Assembly: GCA_963777485.1 (NCBI GenBank)
Contig: CAVZQP010000001.1
Coordinates: 1,178,001-1,242,000, forward strand
Length of the DNA: 64,000 nt
Reading direction: 5' to 3'
From: Bog-473 sp963777485
GTDB lineage: Bacteria > Actinomycetota > Acidimicrobiia > Acidimicrobiales > RAAP-2
Under the pieces are notes generated by a model. The model was not told the DNA's origin and did no database searches. It was given only the letters and a program-made list of their open reading frames with translations. Made by a program: the position numbers and the translations under genes. The number at the start of each line of letters is the position of its first letter. The first letter of the stretch is position 1. Shown here piece by piece: positions 9,409-17,754 of this stretch.

Positions 9409-10296
9409 TCAAGCGCCGGTCAGTCCCAGGTCCTCCAGCCACGTCGCAAGGAGTTCGGTCCAGCGGTCGGAGGGCAGACCCTGGCGGATCATGCCGAATC
9501 CGTGCGCTCCTCGGGCGAACACGTGGAGCTCCGACGACCGGCCAGCCGCCGACCAGTCGGCGTGGAGGCCCTCGACGATCCTGACCAAGATGTCATCCCG
9601 CGCGACCGCGCCGAAGAGTGGCGGTGCATCGTCGGGAACACGAGCGCCGAGCGTCTCGCCGCCATAGATCGGCGCGATGAACGCGAGCGGCGCGGCGCGG
9701 GAATCGAGTGCGACGTCCACTGCCAAGAAGGCACCGGCCGAAAAGCCGATCATGCCGACCGCGTCGGCGCGGACCCCGAATCGGTCGGCCTGTTCGCGCA
9801 CGAGCTGGATCGCCCGTCGACCATCGTCGGCGCACGCCGCTCTGGCCTCGAGATAGCTTTCGGTCGATATCAGCTCATCGATCCGGCGCGGCAGCTTCCC
9901 TGCCGACAGGCCGGCGGCCAAGGTGGCGTCGACGGCGGCCATTCTTGCCTCGAATGCGGCCTGGTCCGCTCCGGAGCCTTGCACGCGGTACTTGAGTACG
10001 AACGCGGTGTACCCGAGGGCCGTGAGCCAACGGGCAACGTCGAGGCCCTCGTGCGTCCAGGCGTTTATCGTCCACCCCCCGCCCGGCACGACGATCACGC
10101 CCACGCCCTTGGCGGCGCCCGACGGCATGAACACCGTCAACGTCGGTTCGGAGATGTTGCGAAGGAAGGTGGTGCCTTCCGCGACGCCGGCGCGGACCTC
10201 GTACGCGACCTCCGGCGGCACGTTCTCGATGCGCGTCGGCGGGCCGTCCGGCCACAGCGTGATGACCTCGGCCGCGCCGTCCGGAAACGCAGTCAC
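9409..10296 (-). CDS. Alpha/beta hydrolase (endo-xylanase/esterase-like)
   Basis: 295 residues from GTG 10296. The fold shows the oxyanion-loop motif 'VVPGGGWTINAW' (P-G-G-G-W replaces H-G-G-G), 'LGYTAFVLKYR', the nucleophile elbow 'GFSAGAF' and the terminal histidine in 'GAHGFGM'. This pattern is common in proteins annotated as acetyl-xylan esterase or BD-FAE-type hydrolases; the substrate is unknown. The open frame extends upstream to 10446 inside the next gene, but GTG 10296 lies just after that gene's stop (28 bp away), so the two form a likely operon with the PhyH gene upstream. Confidence 0.75.
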   Translation of the reverse strand: MTAFPDGAAEVITLWPDGPPTRIENVPPEVAYEVRAGVAEGTTFLRNISEPTLTVFMPSGAAKGVGVIVVPGGGWTINAWTHEGLDVARWLTALGYTAFVLKYRVQGSGADQAAFEARMAAVDATLAAGLSAGKLPRRIDELISTESYLEARAACADDGRRAIQLVREQADRFGVRADAVGMIGFSAGAFLAVDVALDSRAAPLAFIAPIYGGETLGARVPDDAPPLFGAVARDDILVRIVEGLHADWSAAGRSSELHVFARGAHGFGMIRQGLPSDRWTELLATWLEDLGLTGA

Positions 10297-10324
10297 CCGG
10301 ACAGCATGCCTCAGGAGTGGGCCG

Positions 10325-11590
10325 CTAGCCGCCCTGCGGAGCTCCGCGACGAACGGTCGACGGGACCTGGCTGACGACCTTGTGGGCCTGTTCGCGCACC
10401 TCGTCGATGACGCCCGCGCTGCTGGGCGCCGGGTCGTCACCCGCACGGGGAGGCAGGACGAAGTCCGTGTACATGACCCGCCGCTCCCGGTCGACCGGCG
10501 GCTGGCTCATATGCAGAGTGCACGAGCAGTGCACCGTCACGTCCCCGGTCCGCGTCGGGAGCGGCACTGCCGGTAGCCCCCACGAATCCCGGAAGAAAGC
10601 GGGCTGGACAAGGGCGCGGTGCGAACCGGCCACGACGCCCAGTTGCCCGGATCGTTCGTCGGCGCCGGTCACCGAGATCCCCACGGTCAGGCTGCAGCAG
10701 CGAGAGGAATGTCGCCCGAGGCTGCAGTCCTTGTGCCAAGGGAGGTCGGAGATGCCCTTGACGACGCCGATCGGCTTGACGAGCGCCTCGATCTTGTTGC
10801 CACCCTGCTGTCGCGGCACGTGGCCGTCCCCGGTGAGAGTGGTCAGGCGCAGGAGCCGGACGTCCTCCAGCAAGGCCGCCGTTGCCGCGCTCTCCTCTTG
10901 GAAGTGTTGGAGGCGCACCGCCCGCTGCTCGCCGTCCGCGGTGGTCGCCCACCAGGAGCGTCCGTCGCCGTCGTGGTACCGCGGCAGGGCTGCGTCCATG
11001 TCCGCGGAGACCTGCGCCATTTCTGCGGACGTGAAGACCTCGGTCAGATGCAGGTAGCCGGCCTCATCGAGGTAATGCGCGAGCTCGGCAGGATCGTCGT
11101 CGACGGAGAACGAGCGTTGGAGATCCAGTCCGTCGCCTGAGCGGTCGGTGAACGTGACATCGCCTGCCGTGTGCACGGTGCGGGCATCGAGCAGCGAGCG
11201 GAGCACGACCCACCAGTCGAGAAAGTCACCGAGCTCGCCTTCGGGCATGTCCAGTGTCCCCGCCGCAACGAGCGTCATCGGCGTCCTCCGGTCGTGGACG
11301 ATGTCGGTGACCTCCGACTCGTCGAGGCGCACCCTGGCGTTGCCGTTGCCGTTGCCGGCGGCGTTGCCGTTGCCGGCGGCGTCGACACGCACCTTCTCGC
11401 CGTCGATCGACAGCGTCCAAATCCCGGCGGCCGTCTCGACCGTGAGCGGCCGGACGCCGAGCTCTCGCGCGCCAGGGACTGCGAGGGCTGAGCGTTCCGC
11501 CGCCAGGTCGGGCAGCTGCGCTTCGAAGAATTCCGTGATGTCGAGCGTCTCGACGTCGACGTCATCGCGGGTGCGCAGGTCGATCGTCAT
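10325..11590 (-). CDS. Phytanoyl-CoA dioxygenase (PhyH) family protein with SCP2-like N-terminus
   Basis: 421 residues from ATG 11590. The C-terminal half is an Fe(II)/2-oxoglutarate dioxygenase fold: 'LPWHKDCSLGRH' supplies the HxD pair, and 'TLHMSQPPVDRERRVMY' the distal His and the 2-oxoglutarate-binding Arg. The first about 130 residues ('WTLSIDGEKVRVD...VRLDESEVTDIV...TLDMPEGELGDFLDWW') resemble a sterol-carrier or SCP2-like binding domain, which would present a lipid or acyl substrate. The fusion suggests hydroxylation of a hydrophobic substrate (inference). An Ala-Gly-Asn low-complexity insert sits inside the N-terminal domain. Likely co-transcribed with the downstream esterase. Confidence 0.82.
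   Translation of the reverse strand: MTIDLRTRDDVDVETLDITEFFEAQLPDLAAERSALAVPGARELGVRPLTVETAAGIWTLSIDGEKVRVDAAGNGNAAGNGNGNARVRLDESEVTDIVHDRRTPMTLVAAGTLDMPEGELGDFLDWWVVLRSLLDARTVHTAGDVTFTDRSGDGLDLQRSFSVDDDPAELAHYLDEAGYLHLTEVFTSAEMAQVSADMDAALPRYHDGDGRSWWATTADGEQRAVRLQHFQEESAATAALLEDVRLLRLTTLTGDGHVPRQQGGNKIEALVKPIGVVKGISDLPWHKDCSLGRHSSRCCSLTVGISVTGADERSGQLGVVAGSHRALVQPAFFRDSWGLPAVPLPTRTGDVTVHCSCTLHMSQPPVDRERRVMYTDFVLPPRAGDDPAPSSAGVIDEVREQAHKVVSQVPSTVRRGAPQGG
11339..11381 (-). repeat. In-frame GTTGCC/GGCGGC microsatellite
   Basis: On the + strand this is repeated GTTGCC with GGCGGC interruptions. In the coding (minus) strand it encodes an Ala-Ala-Gly-Asn-Gly-Asn repeat within the N-terminal domain of the PhyH protein. 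The 6-nt period means length changes stay in frame. Confidence 0.8.
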
Positions 11591-11738
11591 TGACCCGCAG
11601 CGTAGCGACGGGGATGCGCCGACGCAGAGTCCACCCGGCGGTCCATCTGAGTGGCTGGCCAGAGTTCGATTTGATCGGCGGCCAGGCGACCTCAAAATCG
11701 TCCCGCTGACGAAACACTCGAAGGCTCCGGCTGAGTCC

Positions 11739-11757
11739 GGCGGATGGATCGTCCGCC
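11739..11757 (-). terminator. Hairpin downstream of the exported protein gene
   Basis: GGCGGA, a 7-nt loop and TCCGCC form a 6-bp stem starting 19 bp beyond the stop codon of the minus-strand gene at 11776. No U-run; weak candidate. Confidence 0.35.
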
Positions 11758-11775
11758 GCTATTCCGGCATGGAAC

Positions 11776-12399
11776 TCAGAGGGTGGTCGGCGGAGTCGCT
11801 GCCTTCCCCTGGATCTTGTTCACGGCCTCCATTACAAACGCCTGGACTGTCGATGGATCTGGCGACAGATCGAAGTACAAAAGGTCTCCGTCATATTCGC
11901 CGACCTGGAAGAGAACCAGGTCGACTCCGGCCGACTCGCCCTCTGCCTGCAGATTCATCGCGAACGCATGGGATGAGGCGCCGAACCTTGGAAACGACAT
12001 CGCGCCCACACGGCCTGTCACATGAACTCCGTCCACCGTGTAACTAAGGGACTTACATTTGTTCAAGATCCCAAGCAGTTTGTCGTAGCGAGCAACCGAA
12101 CCCTTACCCGCCTCAACCGTTTCCTGAAGAGACGGAGCCTGTCCATCCGTGTACTTCACTTCGGCCCTCGCCAGCCCCTTTGGGGGCCTCTTCTTCAGCG
12201 CCTGGAGACCGGTTAGACACCCTCCGACATTGCTCACACCGCCGGAGCTGCTGTTGTCGACCGACCATCCTGTCGGCATGTCAGAGAGAGCCAGTGCTTT
12301 TGCTTTCACCTGCGCGCTCGTTGTTGCCCCCGCAGTCGTCGTAACAAGAGCGATCAGAAACATTGCCAAGACCGCAATCGAGGCGCAGAGCCGTCTCAT
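11776..12399 (-). CDS. Small exported protein of unknown function
   Basis: 207 residues from ATG 12399 ('MRRLCASIAVLAMFLIALVT' signal peptide). The open frame extends 12 codons further without improving the signal. The mature part begins 'ALALSDMPTGWSVDNSS', a pattern seen in actinobacterial exported 'sensor-domain-like' proteins that bind unknown ligands. It has a Cys pair (about residues 60 and 118 of the product) that could form a disulfide. No catalytic motif is visible. Stand-alone gene. Confidence 0.7.
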   Translation of the reverse strand: MRRLCASIAVLAMFLIALVTTTAGATTSAQVKAKALALSDMPTGWSVDNSSSGGVSNVGGCLTGLQALKKRPPKGLARAEVKYTDGQAPSLQETVEAGKGSVARYDKLLGILNKCKSLSYTVDGVHVTGRVGAMSFPRFGASSHAFAMNLQAEGESAGVDLVLFQVGEYDGDLLYFDLSPDPSTVQAFVMEAVNKIQGKAATPPTTL

Positions 12400-13061
12400 C
12401 GCGGCAAACCGTACTCCCGCGGTTTGGAGAAGCAACGGATATCAGTCGTTTGCGCCCAGCGGCCCACCGCCGAATCAGGGCGATCTGCGAGAAAGACGTG
12501 GCCAACACCATGGACGGCGCTCGGAGGGATGTCATCGACGCTCCCGGCCCGTGTATCCGGTTCTTCGGATCTCAGCGGGGTCGCCTCGCGAGCGGAGACG
12601 GGTCCCGGTCGCGGCAATCCTCGGTGGCGGTCGCCACGCGGTGTGAACGCGTCGGAGGCGGCGACCAGATGGGGCACCCAGGGGAGGCTTGCCGACCCGC
12701 GAGGGTGTGGCAGCGGTGTCCTGAACCACTACGCGGAAACCTGCGCAATTCTCGCGGTTTGCGCAGGACGGGCGGATCGTTTCGCGAGACTGAGCAGCCC
12801 GTTCTGCTCAATCGCGAAGACTTGAACAGGATTTCGCATGGGCCCTCCGAGGATCTCGGCGAAACACCACCGAGGGGCCGTGTTGGGCTCGAACGTGGTG
12901 CGCTGAGGGCGCGACCCCGCCAGAATCCGATGTGCCGTCTATCGATCCCTCGCGTCGTTCGGCACAGGGATGCGTCGCTTCGGAGCGCGGGAAATCGACG
13001 AGACACATGACAACCCCACATGGGTCGACGATCAAGGCACCGTCTGACCTGCTCTTCCGAG
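12400..13061. other. Gene-free stretch upstream of tRNA-Pro
   Basis: About 660 bp in which every open frame looks like a compositional shadow (Arg/Ser-rich, no motif). The only structure I see is a perfect 9-bp hairpin CCTGCGCAA / TTGCGCAGG with a 10-nt loop at 12740-12767, and a smaller GAGCAG/CTGCTC hairpin just after it. No promoter or RNA family recognised. Confidence 0.5.
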
Positions 13062-13136
13062 TCGGGCTGCCGGGATTTGAACCCGGGACCTCTTGACCCC
13101 CAGTCAAGCGCGCTAACCAAGCTGCGCCACAGCCCG
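13062..13136 (-). tRNA. tRNA-Pro (anticodon GGG)
   Basis: Read on the minus strand, the 7-bp acceptor stem CGGGCTG/CAGCCCG closes a complete cloverleaf. The D-arm contains AGCTTGGTTAGCGC, the anticodon stem is CTTGA/TCAAG, and the anticodon loop is CTGGGGG (anticodon GGG). The T-arm is CCGGG-TTCAAAT-CCCGG, followed by discriminator A at 13062. CCA is not encoded. I see no attachment-site duplication of its 3' end nearby. Confidence 0.97.
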
Positions 13137-13272
13137 TGTGTCGTTGCGATCGACCGAGAACAGCAGCGGATGCACCGCCCGGACGGTCGGAGAACGACCG
13201 GCCAATGGTAGTCCAGGCCACCTCACCCGACGGCCCCGGAATTCGCCAACGAGCTGTGATCCAATGGGCCCC

Positions 13273-14304
13273 ATGGCAATCGACATCGCTGCTGACACCC
13301 GCCTCGACCCCCGGATTCGTCGCATGATCGCGTTCCTTCCCGACGAGGCCCCACGCGACGTCGCCTCCCGGGAGGAGCTGCTGGCGGAGGCCGCCACACC
13401 CGAGGCCGCGGCCATGCGCGAAGGCATGGAGCAGTTCTTCGCTCTCTGCGACACCGAGGAGGTGGCACCGTCGGCCGGGCTCACCACGACGACGCAGGAG
13501 TTCACGTCACAGCCGGACGGCAACACCATCAAGCTCCAGGTCATCCGGCCCGACACGGACCAGGCCCTTCCCTGCGTCTACTACATCCACGGCGGCGGGA
13601 TGGCGGCCATGTCGTGCTTCTACGGCATGTACCGCGCCTGGGGCCGGATCATCGCCGCCAACGGCGTCGCCGTCGTCATGCCTGACTTCCGCAACTGCGT
13701 CGTTCCCTCGTCCGCCCCCGAGGTGGCCCCCTTCCCCGCCGGGTTGAACGACTGCCTGTCCGGGCTGCGCTGGGTCGCGGCGCACCCCGACGACTTCGGC
13801 ATCGACCCCGAGAAGATCATCGTGGCCGGTGAGAGCGGTGGTGGGAACCTCACCTTGGCCACCGGCCTCGCCCTCAAGCGCGACGGCGACCTCGGACTCG
13901 TCACGGGCCTTTACGCGCTGTGCCCCTACATCGCCGGTCAGTGGCCCGCCCCCGACTCCCCCTCGAGCATCGAGAACGAGGGCATCCTGCTCCGCCTGCA
14001 CAACAATCGCGGTGCCATGGGCTACGGCATCGAGGCCTTCGAAGCGAGGGATCCCCTCGCCTGGCCCGGCTTCGCGGAGGTCGACGACGTGGGCGGCTTC
14101 CCGCCCACCGTCATCAACGTGAACGAGTGCGATCCCCTCCGGGACGAAGGCATCAACTTCTATCGCCTCCTCCTGGCTGCCGACGTGCCCGCACGCTGCC
14201 GGCAGATGATGGGGACGATGCACGGCACCGAGATCTTCGCCGTGGCGTGCCCCGACATCAGCCGCGACACGGCCCGGGACATCGCCGCCTTCGCCAGCGG
14301 CTGA
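13273..14304 (+). CDS. HSL-family alpha/beta hydrolase (esterase)
   Basis: 343 residues. It has the hormone-sensitive-lipase signature: oxyanion motif 'YYIHGGGMA' and nucleophile elbow 'VAGESGGGNL' (GESGG in place of the usual GDSAG). 'NECDPLRDEGINFY' carries the acid and 'MMGTMHGTEIF' the histidine. Cytoplasmic, since no signal peptide is present. ATG 13273 is preferred; ATG 13264 lies three codons earlier and neither has a strong Shine-Dalgarno. The N-terminal about 80 residues are helical, as usual for cap regions. The physiological ester is not predictable. The next gene starts 38 bp downstream on the same strand. Confidence 0.85.
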   Translation: MAIDIAADTRLDPRIRRMIAFLPDEAPRDVASREELLAEAATPEAAAMREGMEQFFALCDTEEVAPSAGLTTTTQEFTSQPDGNTIKLQVIRPDTDQALPCVYYIHGGGMAAMSCFYGMYRAWGRIIAANGVAVVMPDFRNCVVPSSAPEVAPFPAGLNDCLSGLRWVAAHPDDFGIDPEKIIVAGESGGGNLTLATGLALKRDGDLGLVTGLYALCPYIAGQWPAPDSPSSIENEGILLRLHNNRGAMGYGIEAFEARDPLAWPGFAEVDDVGGFPPTVINVNECDPLRDEGINFYRLLLAADVPARCRQMMGTMHGTEIFAVACPDISRDTARDIAAFASG

Positions 14305-14342
14305 CCCCCGCGGCCCCGGCGGCGCCGCTACAGTCCCCCGCC

Positions 14343-15671
14343 GTGAACGGAACCCCACTTGCCTCCTCGCCTCGCCGCGCCCTCACGGCCCTCCTGACGG
14401 GGGGCGCCGCCCTCACCCTCCTCGCCGCTGCCGCGCCGCTCGCCGGTGCCGCCACCCACGGGTCCACGCACGTCGTGCGGGCGGCCGTGCCCGCCGGCCA
14501 CATCAACCACGTCCTGGTGATCGAGTTCGAGAACGAGGGCTTCGACACGACGTTCGGTGGGAACTCCCCCGCCACCTACCTCAACGGCACGCTGCGCAAG
14601 AAGGGCGAGCTGCTCCAGAACTACTACGCCATCGGCCACGTCAGCCTCGACAACTACATCGCCCAGGTCTCCGGCCAGGCGCCCAACCCCTCCACCTCGG
14701 CTGACTGCCTGACCAACGGTGCCACCTTCACCGACGTCACCCCGGGGACGGCCGACAGCAATCAGGCCGCGAACCCCGGCCAGGTTGACGGACAGGGCTG
14801 CGTCTACCCCGCCTCGGTCAAGACCATCACTTCGCAGCTCGATGCCAAGTACCCGCCCAACCACAAGACGCATGTGGCGGCGTGGCGTGCCTACGAGCAG
14901 GACATGGGCAACACGCCCTCGCGCGACGGCGGGACCACGGACCCCTCGGGCGGCACCGACTGCGCCCACCCGGCCGTCGGCGCCGTCAACAACACGAACG
15001 CTGCGACGGCCGCCGACCAGTACGCGGCGCGGCATAACCCGCTGATCTGGTTCCACTCGGTCATCGACAGCACTGCGGAATGCAACGCCAACGTGGTGCC
15101 GCTCGGCACCCTTTCCTCGAGCGGCACACCGTCGCCGTCGGGGCACCTGGCCAAGGACCTGAAGAGTGAGAGCACCACGCCGCGCTTCGGCTTCATCACG
15201 CCCAACCTCTGCAACGACGGGCACGACGCCACCTGCGCCGGCCCCAACAGCACCGGTGGCAACGTCGGTGGCCTGACCGGGGCCGACCAATTCCTCAAGG
15301 CCTGGATGCCGGTCATCCTCGACTCCCCCGCCTACAAGCACGGGGACATGCTCGTCGTCGTCACCTTCGACGAGGCTGAAGGGACCAACGCCAGCGCGGC
15401 GTGCTGCGGTGAGCAGCCAGGCCCGAACTCCACGGCGACCGGCGGCGGCCAGATCGGCGCGCTCCTCCTCAACGCGAAGTACATCACACCGGACTCGGTC
15501 GACATCACCGGCACGTACAACCACTACTCGGCCCTGCGGAGCTACGAGGACCTCCTGGGGCTGACCACCGGCGGCGCGGACGGCGAGGGCCACCTGGGCT
15601 TCGCCGCGGCCAAGGGGCTCACGCCCTTCGGCACCGACGTCTTCAACCGGCTGAGCGGGGGGAAAGGCTAA
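14343..15671 (+). CDS. Exported phosphoesterase (PF04185 phospholipase C/acid phosphatase type)
   Basis: 442 residues from GTG 14343, beginning with an Ala/Leu-rich signal peptide. The mature part opens 'INHVLVIEFENEGFDTTFG', the metal/nucleophile strand of the phosphoesterase family. It continues 'GHVSLDNYIAQVSGQ' (replaces the usual GHxSLPNY), 'FITPNLCNDGHD' and 'MLVVVTFDEAEG', and ends with 'TYNHYSALRSYEDLLGL'. These are the conserved blocks of bacterial phospholipase C/acid phosphatase proteins. Several Cys residues suggest disulfides outside the cell. Its 3' end forms a hairpin with the end of the convergent gene. Substrate unknown. Confidence 0.88.
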   Translation: MNGTPLASSPRRALTALLTGGAALTLLAAAAPLAGAATHGSTHVVRAAVPAGHINHVLVIEFENEGFDTTFGGNSPATYLNGTLRKKGELLQNYYAIGHVSLDNYIAQVSGQAPNPSTSADCLTNGATFTDVTPGTADSNQAANPGQVDGQGCVYPASVKTITSQLDAKYPPNHKTHVAAWRAYEQDMGNTPSRDGGTTDPSGGTDCAHPAVGAVNNTNAATAADQYAARHNPLIWFHSVIDSTAECNANVVPLGTLSSSGTPSPSGHLAKDLKSESTTPRFGFITPNLCNDGHDATCAGPNSTGGNVGGLTGADQFLKAWMPVILDSPAYKHGDMLVVVTFDEAEGTNASAACCGEQPGPNSTATGGGQIGALLLNAKYITPDSVDITGTYNHYSALRSYEDLLGLTTGGADGEGHLGFAAAKGLTPFGTDVFNRLSGGKG

Positions 15672-15693
15672 GAGAGGGAGAACCCCCGCTCAG
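15651..15693. terminator. Shared hairpin terminator made of two convergent gene ends
   Basis: CTGAGCGGGGG (15651-15661) pairs perfectly over 11 bp with CCCCCGCTCAG (15683-15693) across a 21-nt loop that holds the stop codon of the phosphoesterase gene; the stop of the opposing gene lies in the stem. It would fold in both transcripts. Confidence 0.6.
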
Positions 15694-16208
15694 TCGAGCC
15701 GGCGCAGCCCCTCGCGGTAGCGCTTCGCGTTCATCACGTACTGCGCCGCCGACAGCTTGATCATCGGCACGTCGGAGCGTCCCTCGAACACCTTCGCCGG
15801 CACTCCGAGCGCCAACGCGCCCTCGGGCACGACCATGTTGTTCGGCACCACCGCGTTCGCTCCGACAGTGGCCCCGTGGCTGATCACGGCATGGTGGAGC
15901 ACGACGCTGCCCGAACCGACCAGCGACTCGTCCTCGAGGAGACAGCCTTCGAGGTGCACGATGTGCCCGATGACACAGCCGTCGCCGATCACGGTCGGGA
16001 AGCCCGGCCCTGCGTGCACCACGGTCCCGTCCTGAACCGACGTCGCCGCGCCGATGGTGATCGTCCCATAGTCGCCGCGCAGCACGGCGTGCGGCCACAC
16101 GCTCGACTCGGGGCCGATCGTCACGTCGCCAATGACGACGGCATCGGGGTGGACGTAGGCCTCGGGGTCGATGTGGGGCGCGACCCCGTCAATTTCGTAA
16201 ACGGGCAC
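15690..16208 (-). CDS. Gamma-carbonic anhydrase-like hexapeptide protein
   Basis: 172 residues built almost wholly of left-handed beta-helix hexapeptides ('VVIGDVTIGPESSVWPHAVLRGDYGTITIG'-type spacing, written in pieces: VIGDV, SVWPHAVLRGD, SVQDGTVVH). The conserved metal ligands are at the family positions: His in 'DGTVVHAG', and two His in 'GHIVHLEG'. Members bind Zn or Fe as trimers; many have no measured carbonic anhydrase activity. GTG 16208 is 11 nt after the stop of the upstream zinc-ribbon gene, so the two are one operon; no good Shine-Dalgarno is visible. The reading frame remains open upstream, but only across that gene. Confidence 0.9.
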   Translation of the reverse strand: MPVYEIDGVAPHIDPEAYVHPDAVVIGDVTIGPESSVWPHAVLRGDYGTITIGAATSVQDGTVVHAGPGFPTVIGDGCVIGHIVHLEGCLLEDESLVGSGSVVLHHAVISHGATVGANAVVPNNMVVPEGALALGVPAKVFEGRSDVPMIKLSAAQYVMNAKRYREGLRRLD

Positions 16209-16219
16209 GGACAGCGACG

Positions 16220-16423
16220 CTACACGTGCGCGGCGACCCAGGTCACACCCTGATAGCCGCGGTACCCGAGGTAGACGATGCTCGCCACGATCATCAGTTT
16301 GAAGTACCAAGGCAGTGGTTCGCGTGCCTGCTCGGCCAGGATCGTCCCGCAGGTCGGGCACTCGCCTTCCTCACCGAGTTCTTCGTCCTCGACGAGCGCG
16401 TCGCACTCCTCGCACCACGCCAT
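16220..16423 (-). CDS. Small zinc-ribbon membrane protein
   Basis: 67 residues. An N-terminal zinc ribbon (CEEC at residues 4-7, CPTC at 22-25, acidic spacer) is followed by one membrane helix ('FKLMIVASIVYLGYRGYQGV'). No family name recognised. It sits 14 bp downstream of der and just before the carbonic-anhydrase-like gene on the same strand, so it is probably in the DUF512-der operon. Function unknown; the topology would place the ribbon in the cytoplasm (inference). Confidence 0.75.
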   Translation of the reverse strand: MAWCEECDALVEDEELGEEGECPTCGTILAEQAREPLPWYFKLMIVASIVYLGYRGYQGVTWVAAHV

Positions 16424-16437
16424 TCAGCGTGCGCCCT

Positions 16438-17754
16438 TCACTTGCCACCGATGCGGACGCGCAGTTTCATCGGGGTCGCGCCCAGCTCGAATTTCTCGCG
16501 CAATCCGCGCTCGATGTAGCGCAGGTACGTCTGCGGCAGTCGCCCGCTGCTGAAGAGCGTGAAGGTCGGCGGGTCGATCGCCCCCTGCACCCCGTAGCGG
16601 ATCCGTGCCCGAGGCGCCGGCTGGCGCCCCTGCAGTTCCTGCAGCGTGCGGTTCAGCGCCCCCGTCGGCACCCGCTGGTGGTACGCCTCCTCCGCGTCGC
16701 GCAGCGCCGGAAGGATCCGCCGCACCCCCTTACCCGAGAGCGCCGAGATCTTGAGCACGGGCGCCGCGCCCAGGAAGGCCAGCCGGTCGCCCACGCCCGC
16801 CAGCACGTCGTCCCGTTCCTCGGTCGGCACCAGGTCCCACTTGTTGAGGGCGACGATGGCCGGGCACCCCGACACGCCGATGCGCTCGGCAAGGCGCTGG
16901 TCCTGGTGCGACGCGCCCACCGTGGCGTCGATCACGAGGATGGCGATGTCGGCCCGCTCCAACGCGCGCAGCGCACGCAGCGTGGCGTGCTGCTCGGTGC
17001 CGCGATCGGTCTTCGACGGGCGCCGCAACCCCGCCGTGTCGATGAAGCAGATGGGACCGTCCTCGGTCTCCACCACCGTGTCGATGGCGTCGCGCGTCGT
17101 GCCCGGCAAGTCGTGCACGATCGAGCGCTCCTCGCCGAGGAGCCGGTTGAACAGCGTCGACTTTCCCACGTTGGGTCGCCCGATGATGGCCACCCGCGGG
17201 CCGTTCGCCCCCTTGTCCTCGTCCGCGGCCGCCGCATCGTCGCTCTCGGCCGCGACCTCCCTCGGGAACAGGCCCACTACCTCGTCGAGCAGGTCACCGG
17301 TCCCCCGCCCGTGCAGCGAGCTCACCGTGAAGGGGTCGCCCAGCCCCAGCGAGACGAACTGCCACGCCTCCGCCTCCCGCGTCGCGTCGTCGACCTTGTT
17401 CACCACGAGCCGCACCGGCGCGCCGTAACGCCGGATGACCTTGGCCGCGGCCATGTCCTCCTCGGTCACACCCGTGGTCACGTCGACCACCATCAGCACG
17501 ACGTCCGCCTCCTCGAGCGCCAGTTCGGCCTGGTCGCTGACCTTGGCCTCGAGCGAGTTGCCCGCGGCCAGCCAGCCCCCGGTATCCATGACCGAGAACG
17601 GCACCCCGGCCCAGTCGGCCGTGAGCACCTTGCGGTCGCGCGTGACACCCTGCTCCTCCTCCACTACCGCCGCCCGGCTCCCCACGATCCGGTTGACGAG
17701 CGACGACTTGCCCACGTTGGGGCGGCCGGCGATCACGACCATCGGGAGCCTCAT
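16438..17754 (-). CDS. der: Ribosome-associated double GTPase Der (EngA)
   Basis: 438 residues with two tandem GTPase domains and a KH-like C-terminal domain. The first domain has 'GRPNVGKSS', DTGG and NKVD; the second has 'GRPNVGKST', DTAG and NKWD. The C-terminus 'RYIERGLREKFELGATPMKL' matches the Der KH end. Der acts in maturation of the large ribosomal subunit. Its ATG overlaps the stop of the upstream DUF512 gene (ATGA), implying translational coupling. An acidic/Ala spacer ('AAESDDAAAADEDKG') separates the two GTPase domains. Confidence 0.97.
   Translation of the reverse strand: MRLPMVVIAGRPNVGKSSLVNRIVGSRAAVVEEEQGVTRDRKVLTADWAGVPFSVMDTGGWLAAGNSLEAKVSDQAELALEEADVVLMVVDVTTGVTEEDMAAAKVIRRYGAPVRLVVNKVDDATREAEAWQFVSLGLGDPFTVSSLHGRGTGDLLDEVVGLFPREVAAESDDAAAADEDKGANGPRVAIIGRPNVGKSTLFNRLLGEERSIVHDLPGTTRDAIDTVVETEDGPICFIDTAGLRRPSKTDRGTEQHATLRALRALERADIAILVIDATVGASHQDQRLAERIGVSGCPAIVALNKWDLVPTEERDDVLAGVGDRLAFLGAAPVLKISALSGKGVRRILPALRDAEEAYHQRVPTGALNRTLQELQGRQPAPRARIRYGVQGAIDPPTFTLFSSGRLPQTYLRYIERGLREKFELGATPMKLRVRIGGK

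Noticed and set aside
10380..12047. Several + strand frames over the PhyH gene
   Set aside because: Antisense shadows with Ser/Arg-rich content and no start context.
12572..13221. Minus-strand frames overlapping tRNA-Pro
   Set aside because: They translate the tRNA itself; typical spurious frame.
13062..13272. tRNA-Pro as an integration site
   Set aside because: No integrase next to it and no duplicate of the tRNA 3' end seen nearby; the Xer gene at 35 kb is in a core operon.
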